Below the pieces are notes generated by a model that ran no database searches, was not told where the DNA came from, and saw only the letters and a list, made by a program, of their open reading frames with translations. A stretch of DNA of 64,000 bases from Pohlia nutans (taxonomy: Eukaryota; Streptophyta; Bryopsida; Bryales; Mniaceae): contig CM040104.1 of assembly GCA_022496805.1 (NCBI GenBank), forward strand, positions 1,232,650 through 1,296,649, written 5' to 3'. Of this stretch, positions 31,106 to 42,591 are shown piece by piece. The stretch's first letter is position 1; the number at the start of each line of letters is the position of its first letter. A program made the translations under genes and the position numbers.

Positions 31106-31269
31106 AGTGTACTAGGAGTGGAGTATGGGCTGATGTCCCATATGGTTTGCCAAGGGGACTCCCTTGGGTGTGCTACTTAAGAGGGGCAGCCCATGAGTAA
31201 AGATCATCTCTTTCCTATGCATTCCAAGTGTTTGTGTGAGGCTTTGGCATTCTAATCTAACCTTCAATA
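31106..31269 (+). repeat. C9 3' LTR, right part
   Basis: Remaining 164 bp of the C9 3' LTR after C10. With 25269-25422 it makes the full 318 bp. The preceding ATCCT (31101-31105) is the duplicated target. Confidence 0.93.
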
Positions 31270-31274
31270 ATTGA

Positions 31275-31729
31275 TGTATGCTATGATTGCAACAAGGCCG
31301 GACCTTGCGTATCCAATCAGCGTTGTCAGTCAACACATGGCAAGACCGGGTTCAAGTCATTGGGTTGCGGTCAAGAGGATCATGCGGTACTTGAAAGGCA
31401 CAAGTGATGTGAGGTTGTGTCTTGGAGGTGACAACATTGTGTTGAGTGGGTATTGTGATGCGGATTATGCGGGTGATACCAATGATCGTAGATCCACCAC
31501 GGGGTACATGTTCAAAGTTGGATCGGGGGCCGTTTCATGGAATAGCAAGCGCCAACAAACCACGGCCACGTCAACGGTTGAGGCGGAGTACATGGCGACG
31601 AGCCACGGTACGAAGGAGGCCATTTGGTTGAGGCAACTAATGGCAGATGTGAGATGCACTCAAGAGGAGGCTACAACAATCATGTGTGACAACCAAGGGA
31701 GTATGTCATTGGCGAAGAATCCAACGCAT
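31275..31729 (+). pseudogene. C8 gag-pol, continued: RNase H part
   Basis: Continuation of C8's reading frame after the C9 block, residues about 1137-1287. It holds the end of the RT connection and most of RNase H (DADYAGD, STVEAEY, CDNQGS). It is cut by C11 before the TKHIDVQ motif and stop. The C8 gene is therefore broken at four places: nonsense, RT deletion, C9 and C11. Confidence 0.9.
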
Positions 31730-32047
31730 TATTGAAGGTTAGAGTAGAATGCCAAAGCCTCACACAAACACTTGGAATGCATAGGAAAGAGATGATCTTT
31801 ACTCATGGGCTGCCCCTCTTAAGTAGCACACCCAAGGGAGTCCCCTTGGCAAACCATATGGGACATCAGCCCATACTCCACTCCTAGTACACTAGGATCA
31901 GCCCATATCACTTGGGAGACCCAATTCTCATTACTTCTAACTAGTACCACTTCTCTAGTTGCAACTCTAGCTCATTCGCATCATCTACTCTAGCTTATGC
32001 GCATGGCTATGAGCAACTTCAGCCCACGCAATCATCCTACTTCAACA
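31730..32047 (-). repeat. C11 left (3') LTR
   Basis: Complete 318 bp. Variants are GTTAGAGTAGAATG and CTAGCTTATGCG. Confidence 0.93.
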
Positions 32048-34721
32048 CTCCCACTTTGCGAATAGCCAAAGCCTTGGAGCCCAAATGCCACCACTAGTCT
32101 TTGATGTCGATCTCTCGCAAGAGCCTTTGTGAGCACGTCCGCCACCATGTGCTCCGTTGGACAATACTTCAACTCTATCACCTTCATCTCTAACTTCTCT
32201 CGAATGAAGTGATATTGCACATCAATGTGCTTTGTACGTGAGTGATGCGTTGGATTCTTCGCCAATGACATACTCCCTTGGTTGTCACACATGATTGTTG
32301 TAGCCTCCTCTTGAGTGCATCTCACATCCGCCATTAGTTGCCTCAACCAAATGGCCTCCTTCGTACCGTGGCTCGTCGCCATGTACTCCGCCTCAACCGT
32401 TGACGTGGCCGTGGTTTGTTGGCGCTTGCTATTCCATGAAACGGCCCCCGATCCAACTTTGAACATGTACCCCGTGGTGGATCTACGATCATTGGTATCA
32501 CCCGCATAATCCGCATCACAATACCCACTCAACACAATGTTGTCACCTCCAAGACACAACCTCACATCACTTGTGCCTTTCAAGTACCGCATGATCCTCT
32601 TGACCGCAACCCAATGACTTGAACCCGGTCTTGCCATGTGTTGACTCACAACGCTGATTGGATACGCAAGGTCCGGCCTTGTTGCAATCATAGCATACAT
32701 CAATGACCCTACAGCTTGCTTGTATGGCACATCCACCATAGATTGAGCCTCTGATGCATACTCCTCATCGGTGAGTTTCACGAGTTTGGAATTCACATCC
32801 AATGGAGTGCCAACCGGTTTGCAATCCTCCATGCCAAAGCGTTTGAGAACATCCATAACATACTTGCTTTGATTCATTGTTATGGTGCGTGTTGCTCTAT
32901 CTCGCACAAACTCAACTCCTAGACAAAAGTGCAACTCACCGAGATCACTCATCTCGTACTCGTTCTCAAGCATTGCCTTCAATGCCTTCAAAGAGCTCAT
33001 ACAACTTGCAAGGATGATCAAATCATCCACATATATGATCACGATGACCACATGTTGCCCCTTTTGCATGAAATACAAGCTGTGATCAGCGATGCTCCTT
33101 GTGAACCCGATATGAACAAGAAACGTGTCAATCTTTTGATACCATGCGCGTGGAGATTGCTTCAACCCATACAATGACTTGTTCAACTTGCAAACAAGGT
33201 TCTCATTACCTCGTTGCACAAATCCTTCGGGTTGCACCATGTAGATGTCCTCGTCCAACTCGCCGTTCAAGAACGCCGTCTTCACATCCATTTGATGCAT
33301 TTCCAAATCCATGGCAGCCCCGATGGCCAAAATGCATCGAATAGTGGTGAATTTCGCCACCGGTGCAAAGGTCTCATGAAAATCAACACCTTCGATTTGT
33401 GAAAAGCCCTTTGCCACCAATCTTGCCTTATAACGAACCACATCACCCGTTGCATCTCTCTTTGCACGAAATACCCACTTACAACCGATAGCGTTGCGAT
33501 TCTTGGGGAGGGGAGTCAATTCCCAAGTGCCATTGTCCATCAACGATTTGTACTCCTCTTGCATGGCTTGCTCCCACTTGTTTGCATCATCACAACTCAA
33601 CGCTTCACGAATCGTCAATGGAGCATCTAAAAGTGCAACGTTTGCATGCTCCTCCTCACCTTGAGGGAGAATATGATTCTTCCACCACTCGCCAAGTGGT
33701 CTACGATTTCTCTCTGGATAACGACGATCGCTCGAGGATGCATTGTCTTCAACCGCCGTTGCTTGTGCCTTTTTCTCGCCATTCTTCGTCTTCAAAGGTC
33801 GCTCCTCAATATGTTCCTCATCACCACCATCTTCGTCATCTTCGTCTTCATCAACAATATCAATAACGGGAGATTTGGAAGATTGGTCCACAATGGCCGG
33901 TTTATCGCCACTTCTCCCACTTGGACCATCGTCCAAATTGTCTTCAACCTTGGAATTCTCGCAAAATGTCACATCACGAGCTCGAATGATCTTCTTGGTC
34001 TCGAGCGACATGAGCCTGTACGCCTTGGTACCTTCACAATATCCAAGAAACACACATTTTGTTGCCTTGGCCTCAAGTTTGGTTCTTTGAGAATCGGGTA
34101 CCTTTGCAAATGCGATGCATCCAAATGTGCGCATGTGCTCCACGCGGGGTGGCCTCCCACTCCACGCTTGCTCTGGTGTCATGTTTTGAACCGCACTCGT
34201 CGGGCATCGGTTGCGTGTGTACACCGCAGTCACCACCGCTTCCGCCCAAAGGTCCAAACCCAAATTTTGTGCATGCAACATACTCCTTGCCATTTCCACA
34301 ATTGTTCGATTTGCACGCTCTGCAACTCCGTTTTGTTGTGGTGTATATGGCGTTGTGGTTTGTCTAGCAATGCCTTCTTTCTTCAATAACTCTCCAAATT
34401 GGTTGGACAAGAACTCGCCGCCATTATCCGATCGAAACACCTTGATCTTGTGCTCGGATTGCTTCTCAACCAACGCCTTGAACTCTTTGAACTTCTCAAA
34501 ACACTCGCTCTTTGCTTTGATCGGATACAACCATATCTTCCTCGAAAAATCATCAATGAACGTCACAAAATACTTGCAACCCCCCATAGACGTGGTCTTC
34601 ATTGGACCACACACGTCGGAATGCACAATCTCAAGAACCTTGGTTGCACGAGTTGCCCCATCAACTGGAAACGGTGAGCGTTGTTGTTTGCCTTCAATAC
34701 AACCCTCACATGTGAATGAAC
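32032..34721 (-). CDS. C11 gag-pol, 3' part (from residue 462)
   Basis: Open frame from the C12 insertion to the normal stop. It covers the integrase zinc-binding cysteines (CEGC), the DD35E core, the acidic tail, RT with YVDD, and RNase H. No disabling mutation is seen. Together with 40429-41812 it totals exactly 4074 nt, the length of the intact gene. The insertion of C12 therefore neither duplicated nor removed a base of the coding sequence. The gene is split and cannot give a continuous polyprotein. Confidence 0.9.
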
Positions 34722-35039
34722 TGTTGAAGTAGGATGATTGCGTGGGCTGAAGTTGCTCATAGCCATGCGCATTAGCTAGAGTAGATGATGCGAATGAGCT
34801 AGACTAGCAACTAGAGAAGTGGTACTAGTTAGAGATAATGAGAATTGGGTCTCCCAAGTGATATGGGCTGATCCTAGTGTACTAGGAGTGGAGTATGGGC
34901 TGATGTCCCATATGGTTTGCCAAGGGGACTCCCTTGGGTGTACTACTTAAGAGGGGCAGCCCATGAGTAAAGATCATCTCTTTCCTATGCATTCCAAGTG
35001 TTTGTGTGAGGCTTTGGCATTCTAATCTAACCTTCAATA
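34722..35039 (+). repeat. C12 5' LTR
   Basis: 318 bp. The variant GGGTGTACTACTT is shared with its 3' LTR and with C17. Confidence 0.95.
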
Positions 35040-36052
35040 GGTTATGGGCCCACTCATGTGTTTTGCGTGAGTCAAAGATTAGATTGCTCATTGTGTGGAG
35101 GTCGTGTGTTGGAGCGCTGATCTTGGAGTATTGGAGCGCTGATTTGGAACTTTGGAGGGCTGAATTCAAGCTTTGGTGGGCTGATTTCGACATTGGGAGG
35201 TATTACAATCTTCCTACCTTTGATCTACGTGTTGGAGGGCTGAATTCGCACTTTGGAGCTATCATTTATTGATTTGGAGCTTTTGGAGCACTTTGGAGCA
35301 CCTTTGGAGTTTATACACGTCTACAAGGGCTGAATTGGAGCTTTGGAGCTTATTGGTGCTTGTTGGAGTATATTGGAGCTGATTGGAGCTTATTGGAGCT
35401 TATTGGAGCTTATTGGAGCTTATTGGAGCTTGTTGGAGCTTATTGGAGCTTATTGGAGCTTATTGGCTCAATTTGTGCTCAATTTGTGCACTTGTGTTGT
35501 TGCAAGGCACTCTTATGCTTTGAGGCTCTTGGGGTGAGTCTACAATCTGATTTTGGTATTGCAATTCTTGCACAAGGGTTTGGAATGTGAGTGATGCCCT
35601 TGGAGTGCTCAAAATTAGAGTTTGGGTTAGTGAATGCACAACGGGGCTGATTTGATGAATTTCAATGCAATTAGGACTTGAAGGGGCTGAATTTGCATTG
35701 ATTTAGAGTCCTTGGAAGGCACAAGGGTGTGCATAGGGTGCATTACATGTTGTGAAGCACAAGGGTGCTGATTTGAGTGGATTTGAGCCAACGAGTGCGC
35801 AATTCTCCTAGTTAGGGTGTTGTGGTATGATCTTGTGCAAATTCACTAAGAACCATCACGATTGAGTGTTGTGAGGTTGATGTGTAGCACAAAGGTGCTG
35901 ATTTAGTGTTTGGAATTAGTTTGGAGGCATTAGAGGCACATACGTGTGCAATTTGCTTCACAAATCACAAAATTGTCAAGAAATCATAAAAACAATTTTT
36001 CTTAGCTTTCTAGGGGCTGAATTTTGTGAGCGTACGTCCTTCAATCAAGGAT
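35040..36052 (+). other. C12 leader with primer binding site and 10-bp repeats
   Basis: Primer binding site at 35040-35053. Eight GGAGCTTATT-type units lie at 35385-35464, one of them GGAGCTTGTT. This is the longest array in the window, shared with C17, and it accounts for most of this copy's extra length. No gene is seen. Confidence 0.87.
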
Positions 36053-39000
36053 ATGGCTACATTTGAGGGTGAAGGTGCTAAGGTTGTAGACAAGTTCGAT
36101 GGCGTCAACTTCCACTTGTGGAAATTCAAGATGGAAATGGTCATGGCCGAAAAAGAATTGTGGGAGATAGTTGAGGGTAGTGAGGAACCGCCTTCGTCCG
36201 ACGCCGAGGCTAGGGTACGAACTGCGTACACTCGGCGAGAGAAAAAGGCCTTTGCGATTTTGGCTCTTAATCTTTCTGATTCCCAGCTTTCTCATATTCG
36301 GTCGTGCAAGACTCCCGCCGAGGCATGGGCCAAGCTTTGCAATATTCATGAGGCAAAGAGCTTGGTCAATATCTTGTTTTTGAGGCGCAAGTTTTTCACC
36401 ATCAAGATGGAAGAAAACGACGACATGTTGGCGCACATCAACAAAGTCAAGGCTCTTGCGGATCAGCTCAACGGCGCAGACGTCAACATTACCGACGGTG
36501 ATATCGTTATGACGCTCCTCGAGAGTTTGCCGCCGTCGTACGAGTATCTTATCGTTGCTATGGAGAGTAGGCCCATTAGCGAGCTCACTCTTGATTATGT
36601 GACATCACGGTTGTTGCATGAACTCTCGCGGCGCAAAGAGAACGAGACTCGTGGCGATAGCGCGGCGCTTATGGCGAAGCAATCCAAGAGCGGTGCCAGT
36701 GGGAGCTCTACAGACAAGGTATGCTACTATTGCGGTAAGAAGGGCCACTTGGCAAAATTTTGCTACAAACGCAAGAGAGAGGAAAGTGCCAACAATACAA
36801 AGGTCAACGATGCAGGTGATGAGTACGCATTTATGACTAGCGTCTCTTCTTGTAGTGATGACGGGGACGAGTATGCAATGATGGCAAGTGACGTGTCATG
36901 CAATGGTAGTGTGATCGATTGGATTGTTGATTCGGGAGCCTCGAGTCACATGGCGCCCATTAGGACTTGTTTCCAATCATATCACGTCATATCTCCAAAG
37001 AATGTCATTTTGGGTGATGATACGGTTCTTCAAGCCGTGGGTAAAGGATCCATCGTCGTAGACACCGAGGTGAAGGGTCGTGTGAAGACAATTACCATCC
37101 ATGATGTCCTCCACGTTCCCAAGTTGAAGGCAAATCTTTTATCGGTGCGACATTTGGTGATGAAGCATTTGCGAGTGGAATTTAGCGACCAAGGGTGTTT
37201 TGTGTTGTCTCCAAGTCGTGAGGAGGTGGCCATTATACACGAAGTCAACGGCTTGTACCAAATCAAGTTTTCCAAGATGCACGCGGCGGAATCCGCAACG
37301 TTGGTGCAATCGAGTTCAAACGAAGACAAGTTGGCGTTGTGGCATCGTCGTCTCGGGCATTTGAATGTCAAGAGTGTGAAAGCACTGCGTGGAATGGTAA
37401 GTGGCATGGATCTTGCACAATCACACGTCGCACCTAGTTCATTCACATGTGAGGGTTGTATTGAAGGCAAACAACAACACTCACAGTTTCCAGTTGATGG
37501 GGCAACTCGTGCAACCAAGGTTCTTGAGATTGTGCATTCCGACGTGTGTGGTCCAATGAAGACCACGTCTATGGGGGGTTGCAAGTATTTTGTGACGTTC
37601 ATTGATGATTTTTCGAGGAAGATATGGTTGTATCCGATCAAAGCAAAGAGCGAGTGTTTTGAGAAGTTCAAAGAGTTCAAGGCGTTGGTTGAGAAGCAAT
37701 CCGAGCACAAGATCAAGGTGTTTCGATCGGATAATGGCGGCGAGTTCATGTCCAACCAATTTGGAGAGTTATTGAAGAAAGAAGGCATTGCTAGACAAAC
37801 CACAACGCCATATACACCACAACAAAACGGAGTTGCAGAGCGTGCAAATCGAACAATTGTGGAAATGGCAAGGAGTATGTTGCATGCACAAAATTTGGGT
37901 TTGGACCTTTGGGCGGAAGCGGTGGTGACTGCGGTGTACACACGCAACCGATGCCCGACGAGTGCGGTTCAAAACATGACACCAGAGCAAGCGTGGAGTG
38001 GGAGGCCTCCCCGCGTGGAGCACATGCGCACATTTGGATGCATCGCATTTGCAAAGGTACCCGATTCTCAAAGAACCAAACTTGAGGCCAAGGCAACAAA
38101 ATGTGTGTTTCTTGGATATTGTGAAGGTACCAAGGCGTACAGGCTCATGTCGCTCGAGACCAAGAAGATCATTCGAGCTCGTGATGTGACATTTTGCGAG
38201 AATTCCAAGGTTGAAGACAATTTGGACGATGGTCCAAGTGGGAGAAGTGGCGATAAACCAGCGATTGTGGACCAATCTTCCAAATCTCCCGTTATTGATA
38301 TTGTTGATGAAGACGAAGATGACGAAGATGGTGGTGATGAGGAACATATTGAGGAGCGACCTTTGAAGACGAAGAATGGCGAGAAAAAGGCACAAGCAAC
38401 GGCGGTTGAAGACAATGCATCCTCGAGCGATCGTCGTTATCCAGAGAGAAATCGTAGACCACTTGGCGAGTGGTGGAAGAATCATATTCTCCCTCAAGGT
38501 GAGGAGGAGCATGCAAACGTTGCACTTTTAGATGCTCCATTGACGATTCGTGAAGCGTTGAGTTGTGATGATGCAAACAAGTGGGAGCAAGCCATGCAAG
38601 AGGAGTACAAATCGTTGATGGACAATGGCACTTGGGAATTGACTCCCCTCCCCAAGAATCGCAACGCTATCGGTTGTAAGTGGGTATTTCGTGCAAAGAG
38701 AGATGCAACGGGTGATGTGGTTCGTTATAAGGCAAGATTGGTGGCAAAGGGCTTTTCACAAATCGAAGGTGTTGATTTTCATGAGACCTTTGCACCAGTG
38801 GCAAAATTCACCACTATTCGATGCATTTTGGCCATCGGGGCTGCCATGGATTTGGAAATGCATCAAATGGATGTCAAGACGGCGTTCTTGAACGGCGAGT
38901 TGGACGAGGACATCTACATGGTGCAACCCGAGGGATTTGTGCAACGAGGTAATGAGAACTTTGTTTGCAAGTTGAACAAGTCATTGTATGGGTTGAAGCA

Positions 39001-40126
39001 ATCTCCACGCGCATGGTATCAAAAGATTGACACGTTTCTTGTTCATATCGGGTTCACAAGGAGCATCGCTGATCACAGCTTGTATTTCATGCAAAAGGGG
39101 CAACATGTGGTCATCGTGATCATATATGTGGATGATTTGATCATCCTTGCAAGTTGTATGAGCTCATTGAAGGCATTGAAGGCAATGCTTGAGAACGAGT
39201 ACGAGATGAGTGATCTCGGTGAGTTGCACTTTTGTTTAGGAGTTGAGTTTGTGCGGGATAGAGCAACACGCACCATAACAATGAATCAAAGCAAGTATGT
39301 TATGGATGTGCTCAAACGCTTTGGCATGGAGGATTGCAAACCGATTGGCACTCCATTGGATGTGAATTCCAAACTCGTGAAACTCACCGATGAGGAATAT
39401 GCATTAGAGGCTCAATCTATGGTGGATGTGCCATACAAGCAAGCTGTAGGGTCATTGATGTATGCTATGATTGCAACAAGGCCGGACCTTGCGTATCCAA
39501 TCAGCGTTGTGAGTCAACACATGGCAAGACCGGGTTCAAGTCATTGGGTTGCGGTCAAGAGGATCATGCGGTACTTGAAAGGCACAAGTGATGTGAGGTT
39601 GTGTCTTGGAGGTGACAACATTGTGTTGAGTGGGTATTGTGATGCGGATTATGCGGGTGATACCAATGATCGTAGATCCACCACGGGGTACATGTTCAAA
39701 GTTGGATCGGGGGCCGTTTCATGGAATAGCAAGCGCCAACAAACCACGGCCACGTCAACGGTTGAGGCGGAGTACATGGCGACGAGCCACGGTACGAAGG
39801 AGGCCATTTGGTTGAGGCAACTAATGGCGGATGTGAGATGCACTCAAGAGGAGGCTACAACAATCATGTGTGACAACCAAGGGAGTATGTCATTGGCGAA
39901 GAATCCAACGCATCACTCACGTACAAAGCACATTGATGTGCAATATCACTTCATTCGAGAGAAGTTAGAGATGAAGGTGATAGAGTTGAAGTATTGTCCA
40001 ACGGAGCACATGGTGGCGGACGTGCTGACAAAGGCTCTTGCGAGAGATCGACATCAAAGACTAGTGGTGGCATTTGGGCTCCAAGGCTTTGGCTATTCGC
40101 AAAGTGGGAGTGTTGAAGTAGGATGA
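36053..40126 (+). CDS. C12 intact copia gag-pol polyprotein
   Basis: Uninterrupted 1357-aa ORF with all catalytic motifs in place. Diagnostic residues are KQQHSQFPV (KQQRSPFPV elsewhere), EFMSNQF, NENFVCK, KPIGTPL and GLQGFGY. All are shared with C17, which differs from C12 by one amino acid (IRTCFQ here, IRSCFQ in C17). The H and Q changes lie just after the integrase zinc-binding CEGC motif. Because C12 and C17 lie in different host copies, they are separate integrations from a common source rather than a segmental duplication. Confidence 0.96.
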   Translation: MATFEGEGAKVVDKFDGVNFHLWKFKMEMVMAEKELWEIVEGSEEPPSSDAEARVRTAYTRREKKAFAILALNLSDSQLSHIRSCKTPAEAWAKLCNIHEAKSLVNILFLRRKFFTIKMEENDDMLAHINKVKALADQLNGADVNITDGDIVMTLLESLPPSYEYLIVAMESRPISELTLDYVTSRLLHELSRRKENETRGDSAALMAKQSKSGASGSSTDKVCYYCGKKGHLAKFCYKRKREESANNTKVNDAGDEYAFMTSVSSCSDDGDEYAMMASDVSCNGSVIDWIVDSGASSHMAPIRTCFQSYHVISPKNVILGDDTVLQAVGKGSIVVDTEVKGRVKTITIHDVLHVPKLKANLLSVRHLVMKHLRVEFSDQGCFVLSPSREEVAIIHEVNGLYQIKFSKMHAAESATLVQSSSNEDKLALWHRRLGHLNVKSVKALRGMVSGMDLAQSHVAPSSFTCEGCIEGKQQHSQFPVDGATRATKVLEIVHSDVCGPMKTTSMGGCKYFVTFIDDFSRKIWLYPIKAKSECFEKFKEFKALVEKQSEHKIKVFRSDNGGEFMSNQFGELLKKEGIARQTTTPYTPQQNGVAERANRTIVEMARSMLHAQNLGLDLWAEAVVTAVYTRNRCPTSAVQNMTPEQAWSGRPPRVEHMRTFGCIAFAKVPDSQRTKLEAKATKCVFLGYCEGTKAYRLMSLETKKIIRARDVTFCENSKVEDNLDDGPSGRSGDKPAIVDQSSKSPVIDIVDEDEDDEDGGDEEHIEERPLKTKNGEKKAQATAVEDNASSSDRRYPERNRRPLGEWWKNHILPQGEEEHANVALLDAPLTIREALSCDDANKWEQAMQEEYKSLMDNGTWELTPLPKNRNAIGCKWVFRAKRDATGDVVRYKARLVAKGFSQIEGVDFHETFAPVAKFTTIRCILAIGAAMDLEMHQMDVKTAFLNGELDEDIYMVQPEGFVQRGNENFVCKLNKSLYGLKQSPRAWYQKIDTFLVHIGFTRSIADHSLYFMQKGQHVVIVIIYVDDLIILASCMSSLKALKAMLENEYEMSDLGELHFCLGVEFVRDRATRTITMNQSKYVMDVLKRFGMEDCKPIGTPLDVNSKLVKLTDEEYALEAQSMVDVPYKQAVGSLMYAMIATRPDLAYPISVVSQHMARPGSSHWVAVKRIMRYLKGTSDVRLCLGGDNIVLSGYCDADYAGDTNDRRSTTGYMFKVGSGAVSWNSKRQQTTATSTVEAEYMATSHGTKEAIWLRQLMADVRCTQEEATTIMCDNQGSMSLAKNPTHHSRTKHIDVQYHFIREKLEMKVIELKYCPTEHMVADVLTKALARDRHQRLVVAFGLQGFGYSQSGSVEVG

Positions 40127-40428
40127 TTGCGTGGGCTGAAGTTGCTCATAGCCATGCGCATTAGCTAGAGTAGATGATGCGAATGAGCTAGACTAGCAAC
40201 TAGAGAAGTGGTACTAGTTAGAGATAATGAGAATTGGGTCTCCCAAGTGATATGGGCTGATCCTAGTGTACTAGGAGTGGAGTATGGGCTGATGTCCCAT
40301 ATGGTTTGCCAAGGGGACTCCCTTGGGTGTACTACTTAAGAGGGGCAGCCCATGAGTAAAGATCATCTCTTTCCTATGCATTCCAAGTGTTTGTGTGAGG
40401 CTTTGGCATTCTAATCTAACCTTCAATA
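40111..40428 (+). repeat. C12 3' LTR
   Basis: 318 bp, apparently identical to the C12 5' LTR. Confidence 0.95.
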
Positions 40429-41812
40429 TAGGTGCGACGTGTGATTGTGCAAGATCCATGCCACTTACCATTCCACGGAGTGCTTTCACACTCTTGACAT
40501 TCAAATGCCCGAGACGACGATGCCACAACGCCAACTTGTCTTCGTTTGAACTCGATTGCACCAACGTTGCGGATTCCGCCGCGTGCATCTTGGAAAACTT
40601 GATTTGGTACAAGCCGTTGACTTCGTGTATAATGGCCACCTCCTCACGACTTGGAGACAACACAAAACACCCTTGGTCGCTAAATTCCACTCGCAAATGC
40701 TTCATCACCAAATGTCGCACCGATAAAAGATTTGCCTTCAACTTGGGAACGTGGAGGACATCATGGATGGTAATTGTCTTCACACGACCCTTCACCTCGG
40801 TGTCTACGACGATGGATCCTTTACCCACGGCTTGAAGAACCGTATCATCACCCAAAATGACATTCTTTGGAGATATGACGTGATATGATTGGAAACAAGT
40901 CCTAATGGGCGCCATGTGACTCGAGGCTCCCGAATCAACAATCCAATCGATCACACTACCATTGCATGACACGTCACTTGCCATCATTGCATACTCGTCC
41001 CCGTCATCACTACAAGAAGAGACGCTAGTCATAAATGCGTACTCATCACCTGCATCGTTGACCTTTGTATTGTTGGCACTTTCCTCTCTCTTGCGTTTGT
41101 AGCAAAATTTTGCCAAGTGGCCCTTCTTACCGCAATAGTAGCATACCTTGTCTGTAGAGCTCCCACTGGCACCGCTCTTGGATTGCTTCGCCATAAGCGC
41201 CGCGCTATCGCCACGAGTCTCGTTCTCTTTGCGCCGCGAGAGTTCATGCAACAACCGTGATGTCACATAATCAAGAGTGAGCTCGCTAATGGGCCTACTC
41301 TCCATAGCAACGATAAGATACTCGTACGACGGCGGCAAACTCTCGAGGAGCGTCATAACGATATCACCGTCCGTAATGTTGACGTCTGCGCCGTTGAGCT
41401 GATCCGCAAGAGCCTTGACTTTGTTGATGTGCGCCAACATGTCGTCGTTTTCTTCCATCTTGATGGTGAAAAACTTGCGCCTCAAAAACAAGATATTGAC
41501 CAAGCTCTTTGCCTCATGAATATTGCAAAGCTTGGCCCATGCCTCGGCGGGAGTCTTGCACGACCGAATATGAGAAAGCTGGGAATCAGAAAGATTAAGA
41601 GCCAAAATCGCAAAGGCCTTTTTCTCTCGCCGAGTGTACGCAGTTCGTACCCTAGCCTCGGCGTCGGACGAAGGCGGTTCCTCACTACCCTCAACTATCT
41701 CCCACAATTCTTTTTCGGCCATGACCATTTCCATCTTGAATTTCCACAAGTGGAAGTTGACGCCATCGAACTTGTCTACAACCTTAGCACCTTCACCCTC
41801 AAATGTAGCCAT
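40429..41812 (-). CDS. C11 gag-pol, 5' part (residues 1-461)
   Basis: ATG at 41812 (complement), open to the C12 insertion inside codon 462. It encodes gag, the CCHC knuckle, protease DSGAS and the GAG-pre-integrase LWHRRLGH segment, ending at SHVAP. A read-through into C12 would add residues from the C12 LTR before a stop, so a truncated gag-protease product is the most this piece could give. No internal disabling change is seen. Confidence 0.9.
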
Positions 41813-42273
41813 ATCCTTGATTGAAGGACGTACGCTCACAAAATTCAGCCCCTAGAAAGCTAAGAAAAATTGTTTTTATGATTTTTGACAATTTTGTGAT
41901 TTGTGAAGCAAATTGCACACGTGCGTGCTTCTTATGCCTCCAAACTAATTCCAAACACTAAATCAGCACCTTTGTGCTACACATCAACCTCACAACCGTC
42001 AATCGTGATGGTTCTTAGTGAATTTGCACAAGATCATACCACAACACCCTAACTAGGAGAATTGCGCACTCGTTGGCTCAAATCCACTCAAATCAGCACC
42101 CTTGTGCTTCACAACATGTAATGCACCCTATGCACACCCTTGTGCCTTCCAAGGACTCTAAATCAATGCAAATTCAGCCCCTTCAAGTCCTAATTGCATT
42201 GAAATTCATCAAATCAGCCCCGTTGTGCATTCACTAACCCAAACTCTAATTTTGAGCACTCCAAGGGCATAAC
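41813..42273 (-). other. C11 leader, inner part
   Basis: Leader segment between the C11 ATG and the C13 insertion. ATAAC at 42269-42273 is the left copy of C13's target duplication. No gene is seen. Confidence 0.85.
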
Positions 42274-42591
42274 TGTTGAAGTAGGATGATTGCGTGGGCT
42301 GAAGTTGCTCATAGCCATGCGCATTAGCTAGAGTAGATGATGCGAATGAGCTAGAGTTGGAACTAGAGAAGTGGTACTAGTTAGAAGTAATGAGAATTGG
42401 GTCTCCCAAGTGATATGGGCTGATCCTAGTGTACTAGGAGTGGAGTATGGGCTGATGTCCCATATGGTTTGCCAAGGGGACTCCCTTGGGTGTGCTCCTT
42501 AAGAAGGGCAGCCCATGAGTAAAGATCATCTCTTTCCTATGCATTCCAAGTGTTTGTGTGAGGCTTTGGCATTCTAATCTAACCTTCAATA
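42274..42591 (+). repeat. C13 5' LTR
   Basis: Complete 318 bp. Confidence 0.95.

Larger units (their letters stand above)
19910..31269 (+). mobile_element. C9: forward full-length copia copy, 3' LTR split by C10
   Basis: Reference copy. The 5' LTR, leader, intact gag-pol and 3' LTR total about 5.68 kb once C10 is discounted. The 5-bp duplication ATTGA lies at 19905-19909 and 31270-31274, on both sides in C8's pol gene, proving the nesting order. The two LTRs differ at two positions by eye (CTCTTAG/CTCATAG and GACTTGC/GACTAGC). Confidence 0.96.
15495..31729 (+). mobile_element. C8: forward copia copy, split by C9
   Basis: The 5' LTR is at 15495, followed by leader and gag-pol to 19909. The copy resumes at 31275 after C9/C10 and ends at 31729, where C11 begins. 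The left flank CAAAG (15490-15494) should be its target duplication; the right copy is not in the window. It carries a gag nonsense codon and a 291-bp RT deletion. Confidence 0.92.
34722..40428 (+). mobile_element. C12: forward full-length copia copy without target duplication
   Basis: 5707-bp complete element with LTRs that look identical. The flanks in C11 are TGAAC on the left and TAGGT on the right, and they join directly to give the uninterrupted sequence seen in other copies. No 5-bp duplication exists. It is nearly identical to C17 and shares its eight-unit leader repeat. Confidence 0.95.
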
